Below are positions 12,247 through 27,200 of a stretch of 64,000 nucleotides of DNA, in pieces (positions within the stretch are counted from its first letter, which is position 1; every line of letters starts with the position of its first letter). The translations under genes and the position numbers were made by a program. The DNA is from Lineus longissimus (taxonomy: Eukaryota; Nemertea; Pilidiophora; Heteronemertea; Lineidae). Under the pieces are notes generated by a model. The model did no database searches, was not told the DNA's origin, and worked only from the letters and a program-made list of their open reading frames with translations. Location of the stretch: positions 13,658,437 to 13,722,436 of the forward strand of contig NC_088313.1 in assembly GCF_910592395.1 (NCBI RefSeq), given 5' to 3'.

Positions 12247-15200
12247 CTAGAACATGAATAAAGTAGGGATTTTAGTCATTTGGTTTGCCGAGCATTAATT
12301 CCACCCCAGGGGGGAGCACTGACCGCACGCCCCCTCTAATTTTTGGTCATCAAACATTTTTTTTGTCTCCAAATATGTTCGCCGCATCGTTCAAATGCGC
12401 AATTATTTATAGTCAATAGGGTAACCCCGTGTATACCTTCGATGTCTAAAGACTAGTTACTTGTACCACACCCGGCCTTCACCACTGTGCGACTAGTTAT
12501 AGGTTTGCGTCTACGTGCTCCTATGAAACATTTCGAGAGTTCATCTTTAGTGTCCTCTGCATGTGCATCAGAACATTCAATTGCGACTTTTTGGCTCACC
12601 GTCTAGGTAAGTCTCTACAATACCACAGTGTCCGTCGACCGTCGTCGTCCGTCGTCCGTCGTTGTATCCTATTTAAACAGTAGCACGTTTCTTAACTGCT
12701 AGGGCTATGAACTATGAACGTCTCAGGTCAGGTGACCTCTGACAATGAATATCAGTCCGATCTGATTCTTAACTTGGCCACCAGGGGGCCAGAAGTGGAA
12801 ACCTAAAAAGTGTGATATGTCTCTTTTCAGTGACTCCTTTTCGATAAAATTTTTGGCTCACCGTCTAGGTGAGTCTATACAATACCGCAGTGTCTGTTGA
12901 CCGTCGTCATCGTTGTCCGTCGTTGTCCGTCGTTGTATCCTATTTCAGAAACAGTGGCATATTTCTTAACAGCTAAGGCTATGAACTATGAACCCCTTAG
13001 GTCAGGCGACCTCTGACAATGAATATCAGTCCGATCTGATACTTAATTGGCCACCAGGGGGCCAGAAGTGGGAACCTCAAAAGTGTGATAGCTCTCTTTT
13101 TCGTGACTCTTTTTCGATAAAATTTTTGGCTCACCATCTAGGTGAGTCTATACAATACCGCAGTGTCTGTCGTCGTCGTTGTCCGTCGTTGTATCCCAGT
13201 TCAGAAACAGTGGCACGTTTCTCAACCGCTAGGGCTATGAACTATGAACCCCTCAGGTCAGGCGACCTCCGACAATGAATTTCAGTCGGATCTGATTCTT
13301 AACTTGGCCACCAGGGGGCCAGAAGTGGAAACCTAAAAAGTATGTTATCTCTCTTTTCAGTGACTCCTTTTCGATAAAATTTTTGGCTCACCATCTAGGT
13401 GAGTCTATACAATACCGCAGTGTCTGTCGTCGTTGTTGTCCGTCGTTGTATCCTATTTCAGAAACAGTGGCACGTTTCTTAACCGCTAGGGCTATGAACT
13501 ATGAACCCCTCAGGTCAGGTGACCTCTGACAATGAATATCAGTCCGATCTGATACTTAACTTGGCCACCAGGGGGCCAGAAGTTGAAACCTCAGAAGTGT
13601 GATATCTCTCTTATGAGTGACTCGTTTTATTGCAGGTACTCCTAGCAAGGATACATCACATATCATACGGGTTTTTGATTTGACCTAAACTGTGATATCT
13701 CTCTTATGAATGACTCGTTTTCGATAAAATTTTGATGGTAGGTTCTCCTAGCAAAGATACATCACATATCATACAGGTTTTTGATTTCTCCAAATTTTCA
13801 AGGTCACATAGGTCAAATGGTGTAAATTGGCCATTTCAGTATAACTATGGCTCGTTTTCTAACTGCAAAAGCTATAAACTTGAAATTTGGTGTCTCCCTA
13901 TGTCATGTTACCTCAGACACCGAATTTCGATCCGATCTGATTCTCGACTTGGCCACCAGGAGGCCAAACCTAAAAAAGGGAAAGTGCAATATCTCGCTTA
14001 TTAGTGACTTGTTTTCGATGATATTTGTATGGTAGTTACTCCAAGCAACGATACATCACATGTCGTACCGACTTTGGTTTTCTTAACCAGGATGAATTCC
14101 TAACCACCAAATATCTATACGGTGAGCACAATGGCCCTTGGCCATTTCATTTTCAGATGAAAGGATTTTGTTGCAGAACGTCTTACCGGTAAGTTTTTGT
14201 TTACACTTATATAAACTTAGATTCAAGAAATAGCACACTTTGTTTCTGTCGGTACAAAAATAACAAAAACCTGTGTTTGAAAACAGTCATTTGTTTCAGG
14301 CAAACGCAACCCATAAGTTGTTGTCAGATATATGTGTGAGGAAAACGCATCTAAGGCACTTTTGATAAATCTCAAACATTTTTCTGGGCGAGGGCTACCA
14401 GACCCCCCTTGAAAATGTGCCTTTGGTGCAAGGAGTGGGGTTGCTGGATCCGCCCCTGCACCCCTCGCATTCAAGTCAGTTTGCTAATCATCTTCAGTTG
14501 TCTCGTCAAATACTGCAAGGGTGGAGCTAAAATCTAGGCGCAAAACCAAGGTACCTTGCCAAGGTTTTGGGTAAAAGGAAGCTCGATTCGAGCAGTTTGG
14601 TAAGACTATAACTACTAGCAATGAGGTAGCAATTTCTATTCTAAAAAATACTTATAGGCCAACCTCAAATTAAACAAGCCCGTTGGCTTCTAGGGTCGCG
14701 GCTAGTGAGGCTGATGATGGCTGAGGAGAGACAAAAGGGGTAAAACACGGCCTAAAACTAACCAAAGGCGAAAAATCGCATTACGAGGTTGGAACTAGGG
14801 AAGGGGAATCCCCAACAATGCAATGCACAGCGTGCTAGTACTTATCACCGTACGAAAAAAAATCATGCTCTAGATTTCTGCCCTTAAGTTTACTGTAGAC
14901 TACCAAGGCTCATACACGGTCACAATGTACACTGTAATAAAAAGGAAAATGTCAAAAGCCTCTGAGATTTCCAATAGAATTACTTCATTCTCTCTCAAAC
15001 TGAGTTATTCGCATCAACACTAGACATTGTGAGATTTTAGGATCAATGTCAGACGGTGAGACAAGTCTGTGTATAATTCATTAGCTCATTAAGACATGTA
15101 GGCCTCCTCCACAAAAGTGCAAAATGAAACGGCTAGGCTATGCGTCAATTATAAAGGAAGCTTAAGGCTAGCTGCTCCCAATATCGATATGCAATTTGTA

Positions 15201-18200
15201 CTTCTTCATGACGCATTGTAGTGAGGCAGCCAATACCTCAATAATACTTTTACTTTGCATCAACACTAGACATTGTGAGATTTCAGAATCAATGTCATAC
15301 CAGTCCGTGTATAATTCATTAGCTCATTAAGACATGTAGGCCTCCTCCACAAAAGTGCAAAATGAAACGGCTAGGCTATGCGTCAATTATATAGGAAGCT
15401 TAAGGCTAGCTGCTCCCAATATCGATATGCAATTTGTACTTCTTCATGACGCATTGTAGTGAGGCAGCCAATACCTCAATAATACTTTTACTTTGCATCA
15501 ACACTAGACATTGTGAGATTTCAGAATCAATGTCATACCAGTCCGTGTATAATTCATTAGCTCATTAAGACATGTAGGCCTCCTCCACAAAAGTGCAAAA
15601 TGAAACGGCTAGGCTATGCGTCAATTATATAGGAAGCTTAAGGCTAGCTGCTCCCAATATCGATATGCAATTTGTACTTCTTCATGACGCATTGTAGTGA
15701 GGCAGCCAATACCTCAATAATCCTTTTCCTTCGCATCAACACTAGACATTGTGAGATTTCAGAATCAATGTCAGACCAGTCCGTGTATAATTCATTAGCT
15801 CATTAAGAAATGTAGGCCTCCTCCACAAAAGTGCAAAATGAAACGGCTAGGCTATGCGTCAATTATAAAGGAAGCTTAAGGCTAGCTGCTCCCAATATTG
15901 ATGTGCAATTTGTACTTCTTTTTGACGTATTGTAGTGAGGCAACCATTTCCTCAATAATACTTTCAGCCAGGGATCCAAGGGGGGGCCCAGACGTTTGCC
16001 CAATTCTTTAAAATATTTCAAACTGACCATGAAATTGTGGAACACAACAGGAATTTTGATGAGAAATACAGTGCATGCTTCTTCATTTTCTGGCTCCGGG
16101 ATCCGCCCCTGAGTTTGGTGTCAATTCCAGAAGTGTAAACCTACTTCACGTTCTTACCTCGATTATTACTGATCCCTTTTCCATCAGAACAAACTTCCCT
16201 GTCGATTTCCACTCGCACTGTGCCTGGTAGACATTCTCATCATCGCCGAGTTGCCGTTTCTCGATATTCTCCACCGAATCCCTTCTTTTCGACGTACCAC
16301 CAGGACTATCTGCGAAGAGTAGTGCAGTGACTTCTTCCACCAGTGTGTAGTTTCGAGGGTCTTCTGGTCTCCGGGCTTTCAGCATTGCCTGAAACAACCG
16401 AGAAAATAGAACATTTGATATGGTTGTACCAAGAATTATTAAAGACTAGTCTTTTTTAATTCTTGGTGATTTAAAGACATAAAACTCTCACTTGAGTGGA
16501 CTTTTCCAGGTTTCCCTGCTTCAAGCACTTTTGGAATACCATTTGACTGTCCAAGTCGCAAAAAAAGTGGCCACCAGAAGGCACACACTTGATCTTGACA
16601 AGTAGGGGAACCCACATCATTTCGGCCGGGAGTTGATGCTTGGGGGTGAAGAAAGGGGCTTGTGGTTGTAGTGGTGGTGATGGAAGGGGATTTCTAGGGC
16701 GGTTAAAAATATTTCTTATGAGATATGGAGGTTTGTTTCAAGAAAATAACATGCTTCCAAAGTCTGGCAAAGTGAAAGGAGTGGATAAAGGCAAAACTCT
16801 ACCTGTGTGATGATGTCTTGAGCAGTGCTGGTGACCGGAGCCTTGAATATCGTATAGGGTTGGTCCTTGGATACGTTGTAGACACAAACAAGGAACATCT
16901 GGTCATCGGCCGCATCCCATGCCGTTGTATCCACTGAGTCTGACTTCCCCAGAGGCTGAAATGATATCAGTTATCATTATTGGAATGAAGAAATGAAACT
17001 TAATGCATCAAATTTTGAAGGGGTATTTGCACACTCATCGGTATAGCCACTGATTACCCAAGGAGCAATGATTCAGTTAGGACTAGCCTTTCTGTGCTCA
17101 GCCAGGCATATTAATCTTACCATCTCGGGCAATCTCAGAATGAAGAGTGGATCATTGAAATTGTTTACAAAGGCCTCATTTCTGAGGTGTGCAGGACCAG
17201 ATATGCCTAATTCCAAAGGCTCATATAATGATAGCAGTTCATTGCTCCTTTGCGCAGAGCTTTAGCTTTTCAGATATCATCAAGCCTGCTTTTACTCACT
17301 TCTTTTTCCTTAGAAATAATTGAGGTCATCCAAGCACGACTGGTGGGGTCCTAAACAAACATAAAATTATGAGAAACCATTAAAGAGGTGCCATTATGAA
17401 GTTAAGAATGATTGAAAAATAAGTGCATCCATCAGATGAGCAGAAGATAAACTAGAACAATTCAAGAATGATGAAGGGGAGGTCATTTCATTCTGAAATA
17501 CTTTTGGCAGGGCCAGCGTTACATTCATCATGGGTTACTTGTAGGAGAGGGAACCAGCTTTAACAATAACAAACGGCTGACATGATGATATCAAGTAATA
17601 GAATCACTGGGCCATATAAAATTCATTGTCGAGGAAAACTCATTTGGACCAAATTTAAGACTGTGGTCAGTCAAAACTTTCCATCACATCGAACAGAACA
17701 TGCCATGCCCCTGTTCCACTGAAACTGGCTTAGAAGCTGATACTAGGTAGCATTGTGCACTCTCCAAAGGCATTGTGGCTTGATTGCAGAATCCTTGATT
17801 ATTTGCAATTTAATTACAATTAGCGATAGAACCTTTTGGCAGTGATGCCCTTATATAGAAATTGCCAGGGATTCTGCAATTGAGCCGGCACTGTCAACAG
17901 CCCTAATAGTTTGTAAAGTAAAGTCTTGACTGCAGGTTTTACATGAGAAGATTTTCGAGGGAAAACAAGATATGCTCTACATTTGGGACCAGAACTAGTG
18001 TCCTTAATAGAGAGGTGTCCGCTAAGGGAGGTTCCACTGTATCTGCTAAATTGAACAAATCAAGCCAACGTACATGTTTGGTCAACCAAGATGTATCGGA
18101 GTCCAAGGAACTTCATAAAATGGCCAAAAGATAAGATGACAGCCTTCAGCATTCAGATACCTCAGAACAGTTGCTCAGACAAAAGAATTTTTATAACATT

Positions 18201-21200
18201 TTCATTTCCTTCGTAGCTACATCAGCTGGATGAAACGAACAATGAATGGTCTACAGTCTATTTCACGAGAAAATGGCACTCTAATTTCGTGATTTCGCAC
18301 ATAAAGAGCAACATTTAAACAACATTTTGTATTTAATCAGAAACTTCTAAGTTCAAAGTATCTAAAACAACTTTGCCAGGATCAGATAAAGCATTAACAT
18401 GATTAATAAGAACAGGCTAATAAAACAAAATACATTCAACCTTCATTGGCCATTTTACGCGTTTTGGCATATTTTTACAGTGCCAATTTTTCGTGAAATG
18501 GATTATAGTGGCGTGACTAAATCTCACACAGGGGTTCAATCCAAGGCACAATTGACATTTCTTCTGCTTCAGGACAGTTACGCGTGGGTTGTGCGTCACT
18601 GTGATGCACATTTTGCTCTCTGTTTTGCTAACGTTTTGCTACTAGTACACGCAACCTGCGTGCTGGGTAGCCTCAGTGATGTGCTACTGATGAGGCACCA
18701 CTGATGCAATTTAAGGGATGTCAGTTGTGATTTGGACTGTACACTGTGCCCTCATAAAGCTGAATCTGCAACACCTCTTCACTGGCTAATTGGCAAATCA
18801 AAAGAATACGGTGTGGGATTACATGACTGTACAGTTTTTCATTTTAACAAAAAAATCTTCATAACCTGGGTAATGTAAAATACTAGAGAGAAGGATAAAA
18901 CTGCAAATTAAAGGGGTGAATTAAGGACCTTATTACAAGGGACTATAATGCATATATTTGGGGGGATGGGGAGGGGAGGGTCAAAAATAAAACAAAGTTC
19001 TTTGGGACAACAGGAGACAAAGAAAGGAATAACTGCGAAAACAGGTTTGTGTAATTTAATGTGGCAAGCGAAAAAATGAAACACAAAACAACTGGCACTA
19101 AAATATCCACCAGAGAACCACTACTAATCCTCAAAGCGGCAGAACTTAAGAAACATTTAAAACAGCCAATCAGGCCCAATATAACATTCATACCACTCTG
19201 GGGGTGCACTAAACTTGGTTACCATAGTAACAACAATATCTTTCTCAGCCAAGAAGAGACTTACATGGCCTTTTGGCGATTTGGGACCCTGCGTTTTAGA
19301 GTCCTTCCTTACCCTGCCTGTAGAGGGCGTCTGAGGAGCTACATGTAATGTAGTAAACTGGATAGGAAGCATAGACGAGTTTATACAACAGTTCGGTTCT
19401 AACGTCAAGACCGCAGTCTAACTTGGTCGTGGAGATACCAGTATGCATATTGAGATTCATTTTGCAAGCAATTGTTGACATTGAACATGGCAAATGCATT
19501 TTGATGAATGTAAGTAGTCAAACCCACCCCCCCAAAAAAATTTTTTTTCCAAAACTCAGCCAACATATAATAATACTGCTAACGGCCATATTTACAAATG
19601 ACATGACTAAAATGCTTTTCCTACTGAGAGAGAGAATTGGACAATTTTGCATCATAATTCTGCGCATGACAGAAAAGAACAATTTCTCACAACTCAACAT
19701 CTGGTGATTTTTTAAGTTCCAACAACCTGTCCTTGAACAGAAATTGATTTTAAGAACAAACTTTGTGGAGGAAAGTTTGGTAGACCTTTCACAAATTGAT
19801 CTTTCTGTGACAACAACGAGAGTTTGAATTAGACGGCAAAACCTAGTTCGAATAAGAGAAGAGAAAAGAGAGGAATGAAAATTTCATGCCTATATAACGC
19901 ACTGTTTGAATACTTACATCAGTTTTCTTCTTGAGTAGGAACCGACCACTGCCCTTCCACTTGTCCTGAGCTTGTAGCACCTTTTCTGTGTTTGCCAAAA
20001 GACGTTGCATGGCGGTCTTTTCGTCTTTCTTCTCCCAACCCTTGTGGACCTCCTCGACTAAGACGTAGTCCTCCACCTTTTCGTCTCCTTTACCAGCTTT
20101 GCAAAGTGCCTGGAAAATAGGAGAATAGTGTTGAGCCGGCTTTGCTACATGTAAGTTCTTGGAAAATAGGAGAATATTGTTGAATAGTGTTGAGCCAGCT
20201 TTGCTACATGTAAGTGCTTGGAAAATAGGAGAATATTGTTGAATAGTGTTGAACCGGCTTTGCTAAGTGTCTCGAAAATAGGAGAATAGTGTTGAATCGG
20301 CTTTGCTACATATAAGTGCCTGGAAAATAGGAGAATATTGTTGAATAGTGTTGAACCAGCTTTGCAAGTGCCTCGAAAATAGGAGAATTAGTGTTGAATC
20401 CGATTTGCTACATATAAGTGCCTGGAAAATAGGAGAATATTGTTGAATAGTGTTGAACCAGCTTTGCTAAGTGTCTGGAAAATAGGAGAATAGTGTTGAA
20501 TCGGATTTGCTAAGTTCCTGGAAAATAGGAGAATAGTGTTGCATAGTGTTCGAACCGACTTTGCTAATTGCCTGGAAAATAGACCCTGACCTCGCCATAG
20601 AGAACGGGACTGCAAACCCCCTTGCAACCGTGCATACACCCCTTCCAATCCACTGGAAAGACCCCTGCAATTTTCATGCACTCCTACCCAGCAAATTATT
20701 GCGGCTATACTGTAGAAACAAAATTGGTAGCATGGCAGGGAATCAAGGCTTCAATTTTTTATTCATACATGGAAACGCAATGTCACATATGGACAAACCT
20801 AAGTTAACTTAACTTACAGTATGAATTATTTTCTGACAGCAGATGAGTAGTGGACATTTTTGTTGTCAGTTTAACTTTAAAACATCAACATACCTGCGTG
20901 ATTGCCTCGACAGTGGTTGTGTCCTGGGTGACCTTCAAAATGGTATACTCCTCATGTTGCGTCACGCCAAATACCGTTATGAAGAACATTCGTCTCTTTG
21001 GTTTAACGCCACTCGTGTATGGACCAGGATCCGATTTGCTCAAGTCGTGTTTGATTTTCGCAAGGATTGACTTCCGTTTAGGATCGACCATGATGTCTGG
21101 TGTTGTTTCGCCATGATTTGGTTCCAAGGCTTCCTCGTCTCGCCGGGAGTATATAAATAGCGTGGATAGTTCCTGAGATTGGTTGCCGGTTGACCGGAGT

Positions 21201-24200
21201 CTGACGTGCCGGTATCCTGGAGACGAGATAGGGAAAATGATGATATAATTCTGAGACGATTATGCTGCTGGACGGAACTAGTGTCCTTTATAGAACAGAG
21301 AGGGTGCCCTATTTAATAGAGAGGTGGCCACGCAGAGAGTTTCCACTGACTGTACTAACAAGTGTACTTCATCTCAAGTTCAAAAATGTTTACTAACACA
21401 AGGAGATTATCATTTACAAGAGCTTTGTTTTTTGTGATTTGAGAATTGAATACGTTGAGGTCAAATTATTGCCAAATTTTTCCTAGGGGATTTTGCATGA
21501 CCTGCATTTTAGCCTGCTTTTACATGTAGACAACAGACTTCCATTCCAAAACACAAGCTTAGTAATGACAATTGATTTGGTACTGCCTGAGGCACAGAAA
21601 AAATGGAGTGACATTGTATTACTTGTACAAAATTTTCTTTAGGTTTGAACAGAATATAAAAAATAGAAGTGTCACTTTTTACCTTGCCGCAAACTCGACA
21701 ATGGAATCGTCCTCTGAGACATGATATGGTTACTGCCAATGTCCACCACAGTGAAGCGTATGAAGGCTAGATCTTGGAACATCACCTGCAATAATGAACA
21801 AAATATATTTTCAAAATAAAGAACAAGCAGACTTTTTATCTCTGGACATCTCTATGATATCATGATAATGTTTTGGCAAGTCTTTTGTGAGGCGGAAATA
21901 ACTCGTGCAATCAACTGTAAATCGTAAGATTGCGTAGACATAAGACATGTCTGATTGAGTGCCTCATAGTATGACTGATGTCCTCGGTCTTTGCCCAGTG
22001 GTCCACTTTGGTCAGTGATCTTCTCCCCTCCTCAGACCTCTCGGTCATGTGAGTAACTTCCAGTACAGCTTTCAGGGTCACCGAGGTACACAACATTGGA
22101 CCAGCACCATGACATAGTAACCCACAACCAGCGCGTAAAACCTGAGCCTCTCGATTAGAGAACCTCTAGATAGGAGATCCATCAACCCCCATGATGAATG
22201 GGTACAAAGTGGAACCTGCGAAAAAGTGACAAGGTCTGGTGCAGCATGTCCCCAAACCTGCAGTGAAACATGCTTCTTGGACACTGATCAGTCAAACGCA
22301 GACCTACATCTTGTGTAATCACGACTGACGCAAAAATAAAACAAGTGTATCTGGGTAATTGAGCAAAGTATTCTCACCTGGAAAGTGAATGTATCATTCC
22401 AAATGGGGTTGATGGCATTCCTTGATACCGTCTTAGTCTTATGCTTGGCGCAATCAACTGGAATCCCAGTGATTTCAACTTCTACGTACGGACTCCCATT
22501 ATGGGTGTTCTGACAGACATACTGGCCCGATATGACCTAAAAGAATACAGAATGACGTCTTTGATACACTGACCGTAAACAGCAAAATCTTTGCAATGCT
22601 AAAAGTTGACAAATTTCCCCATTTTTAATTCCCGGTAGACTAAATATAGTTTTTGATGCTCAATATTAAATGGATTACTGTTATAATTTCCGTCTTAAGT
22701 AAACTTCCGTCTTAAGTAAACTTTTAAATGGATTACTGTTATAATTTCCTTCTTAAGTAAACTTGTCTTAAACCTCAGAAGTAACTGGGATCAATACTGA
22801 GACTGTTTCATGCTAATGCAAAACAAGGCCAAGGGTTCTAAATGAATGTATTTGGTGCTATGAGTTTTAAACGAATGTATTTGGTCAAAAGGGTTCTAAA
22901 GGAAACATTTGCTGGACAGGTTATGCTTTCTTACCTGAACAGTAAGTGTTGTGTGATGAACTCCATCAAACTCCTTATCCCATGGATTGAAGCGGTTGTA
23001 CATCAAGTGGTTCTTGTCCCACATAACCCGCGGCTTCAGGGTGTAACCACTGCGACCGTTCGACTCAAACATGGCCGAGTTGATCTGCATAGCACTTCCT
23101 GCAACAAATATAGGGTGAAGGTCAAGTCTGTTCTTGAAGGATATAATGCCAATGACAACGCCAAATATAAATCTAGGCTCTCAACTTAAACCATATGTGG
23201 AAACCCTCACGACAACGCAAAAAACAGGTTAGACCAGTCTTAAAGGGAGGCTATAGGCTGGAGCCAGGTAGGACTGATTAAGTTACACAAAGTCGCCAAC
23301 AGGAGTCTCCTTAGATCTCACAGTTAATACAACAAATGTACAAGTACCTAAAAACTATTCACGCTGGTTTAATCCAGCGCTGAACCTGGCCCCTGACAAT
23401 TATACTGGTCAATGGTAAGTTACCAATTATATAGACCCCCTCCGGCTCCTGCCTATACTATTGCACTATAGAAAGTGGTCTAGTTTGATTAAGCAGAAAT
23501 ATCAGTGAAAATAAAAGAGACAGCAAGTAACCTGTGAGTGGGTACTTTCTCATTTCCTGTTTATGAGATTGGTGCAGATCAGTTTGCTAGATTCACATTG
23601 TAATTGCTAACAACATGAACACATAAAATACTTGCCCTCAGTTTGGTAGTTGAGAGCAACCATTTGTATTCCAAATGCCCAGAAGATGACTGGGTTGAAG
23701 TTGGACGAATCTATCCTCATACCAGCAGGGTAAGTCCTCATCAGCTGCTTCTCTGTGTGACTGAGACATGGTCAAGGAAATAGCTTAATCCATTGGAAAT
23801 TGATTGTGCAAAAAGGAGGTAATCAAAATTATGGCATACCTGGGAGCGGTGAGTGTGTTCAAGGAGATCCTGGCTATGTAAATTTAGGTGACAGTAAACA
23901 ATAATATATATATATACACAATTTCAATTTTTCGAATTAGTTCCTTCCCATTAGATTTTGAAGATTGATTGTGCACTTGTACCTGCTTCTTAACAGCCCC
24001 AGAGGACTCTGGGGTGATGAAGCGCTTTGAGCCAAAAACCTGTCATGGAAAAGCGCCATTATGCCAAGAATTGAATTTTTTTTCATTGGTCAAATTCACA
24101 AAAGGATACATAATCGTTCCAATGGGCTGTCTTCTGCAGAGGTTCTTGGCTTTGTTCTCATTCAGCGAGGACACCTGGTGGCTGATGGGCGTCTCATCTG

Positions 24201-27200
24201 GTCTGCTTGCCTTCTGCATGAACTGTGGATGATTCGCTATCACATCTAGCTTGTCTAGTGCTGAAAAATTATACGGGCACAGTATGAAGCACGGGCAGAG
24301 CTTGAAATCATTCATTTATTTCGAGTTTAGGACATCCACACAGCTCTAAGCCAAGGATACGAGTGCCCTTCACAGTGACAGTGGTTTTCCACTAGTACAA
24401 GATCTTGTTTCGGATTGTGGCAAATGTTTAATTAAAAGTAACTTGATAAGGTACGGGGGAGTCTTGTGTTAAAGGGGTACGCCATGCGTATTGTCTGGAG
24501 GGGCAGGAAAATAGAATTGTAATTACTAGGTATATACAAACTGTTGTGCAGTTTTTGTGTATACAAATTTGCAGAAACTCTGCCTTTATAGTATTTGCGT
24601 ATCTGCCTACACAATGCCGATGTTGAAATTTATATTCTGTACATATTTTTATACAATTGGAAATATTCAAATTCAATTACAAGTTTCAAATGTTCAACAA
24701 ACGATATAGGCCTTTAATGGCGTTTATGCTTACCTGTGTGTTGGTTTGATGTTGGGGACCCCGCCAAGTTCAGATTCGTCGTGAGGATACTCTTCCTTAT
24801 GGTTCCCTTCTTTATCTTAGCAGTTGAGAAAGGGCTGATGGAGAGACCTAAAATGATAAGTAGGATCAATAAGAGAAAAAGCAACATATCAAAGACAGTT
24901 TGTGGCGAGTTCATCACAAACTATTGTCTACTTGGATGGAGTCGTAGGTACCATACTTCTAGGTACAAGGACTCTAAGTTTTATGTTTCACAGAAAGGAT
25001 CTGGAAATCAGGGTAAAGTGGCTTACCCGAGATCACTTACAAGCAGCTAAAATGAACCCATGATGTTCGGATTATGAGTCTGATTCTTTAAACTCTAAAG
25101 GCCTTTGGTTCTCTGGAGCTCATTGTCTTTGAAGGGCACTTCAAGATCGTTGATGATGATATAGAGAAGAAGCTGCCTTGAGCCTGCAGGGAATCATTCC
25201 ATAGAAACATAAAATCCCAAAAGAACTCTACAACTTATCGGGAGCACAAGTTTTCTTACTTACCCCTGAACTTCACAGCCTCTGTATAAACCACCAAGTC
25301 AGACAACTCCTTAGCGATCTGACTCGCTTTCTTTTGCCTACTCTTCGGGGCTTGTTTGTCACGAAGAATCTCATCGAACTGCCAGTCAAAGTCGGACGAC
25401 TTGGGTCTCCGGTCTCCAGTTATATGGACCGAGTTCTGCCGGGAACGAGTCGAGTATTCTACAGTCGTTAGAGAGTGGCTCTTGTGTTTCTCCTCATGTC
25501 CTGTAGATGAAAAACATACTTTGTAAAGTTCTAAATTCTTGATTTGATGTACACGTTTTTAAGCAAGCAGCAAGATAGGGAGGGCATCCAGAAGACTTAC
25601 CTATCTTTCGAGGTAAGTTACCTTCAATCTGTGCCATGACTAAGTTGGAACAACATTTCCAGATTTTGTATTACATGTAGGTTATGCGTCCATGCGCAGA
25701 GTACCGTACGTAGTGGATTCTGGTTGCACACGCTTACCGTAACCATGCAGATACAAAAAAATCAACTACTTCAACTTCCTCCAACCACAGCACCAATTCA
25801 TCACTCAAAGGAGTGTTAAATTCTAATCTAATGATAATGGGACGCCGGAGAGGCACATTTGAAACATGGTGGCACACACCTCTGCAGTTCCTGGTTCAGT
25901 TTTCTGTCCCGGCATATATACTCATGTGACAGAGAGGGTAAAACTTTTCAACAGCGAAGGTTTCCTCCTGGTTGCCCGGTTCCCTCCTGCAGTAAACCTC
26001 ACCCGAATATTTTCTAAAGAGCCAATAACGAGCAAAGTTTGTGACGTTCATTATTGGCGACACTCTCGCATGCCAATTTTGCATTTCAATTTTCTAATTT
26101 GAATGAATCTGTTTAAGTAGTCATGTGCTCACCAGGAGGTGAGGAAGCCTCTACGTCATCATCACGTTCATCATCCTCATCCTCATCATCTTCGTCGTCC
26201 TCATCGTCAATCAGGCTGTTAGTACGCAGGTGGTTCTGAAAGAAACAATCTTATGAGACTCAACTTGGGGCGACATGATGGCACGTGGAGGAACCGTTCA
26301 CTGCGGGTGACGTACATAGCATGTCATGTCACATCTCCCCATAACGTGCAGATAACAAATATTTATCGAAATAGCCAACCGCTGCTCTAAACACGCCAAA
26401 CACATTTAGAAAACATTTGTTCAATCCAAATACTATAGATGGCAAAATATCATTTGCAAGTTTAAATTTGGCAGTTTACTGAATGATCTTATTGTAAAAT
26501 GTAATGTAATTCCTTACCCTTTGCTTCAACAGGTTCTTGAACTGTAACGAATGTAGCTTCTTGTTCTTGATGAGAATCTTGTACTTGAGTTGGTTGGGAG
26601 AGGGCAGCACTGGTTCTGCGTTGTAGTCGCAGTCGAACATAAACTCTGTCACTAACTTGTCGCCAAAGACACTCTGAAAGAATTTTAATCAAAATGTTCC
26701 AATAGTTTCAATGCTAGTATTCAGATATTTTAGGGAAGCAATAAAGCAATACAGGGGACAGCCAACAAAAATAAGGTCAGTAAAGCTAACAGAGGTTTGC
26801 ATAACCCTAAGCAGAGTTGGCATATTAGGCCTTGGGCACAATCCAAAAAGCCATATTTCTTGACAACATTGCCGGGCCAGAGTAATTATTCTCTCATGAT
26901 GAATGAGGCGATAACATCACATTTACAAAGTTCCCAGAAAAATTGTTGTACGTTAACCAGAGCTATACTGAGTTTAATCACATGCATATCCAATGCTGAA
27001 TGCAGCTAACTGAAAACATAGTTGGAACTTTTCAGAACATAGTACCAGTAGCGTAGCAATCAGGATTTCAAGTATAGCGGATCCTCCATGAATAGAGGAG
27101 AGTGAAAATGAAATCTGACAATATTGTAACCTCTGCTATGGAGAGTGGTAACGTGCTGCATGAGCATTTCGTTGCGCCCCTTTGTGGTAATCTACAATAG

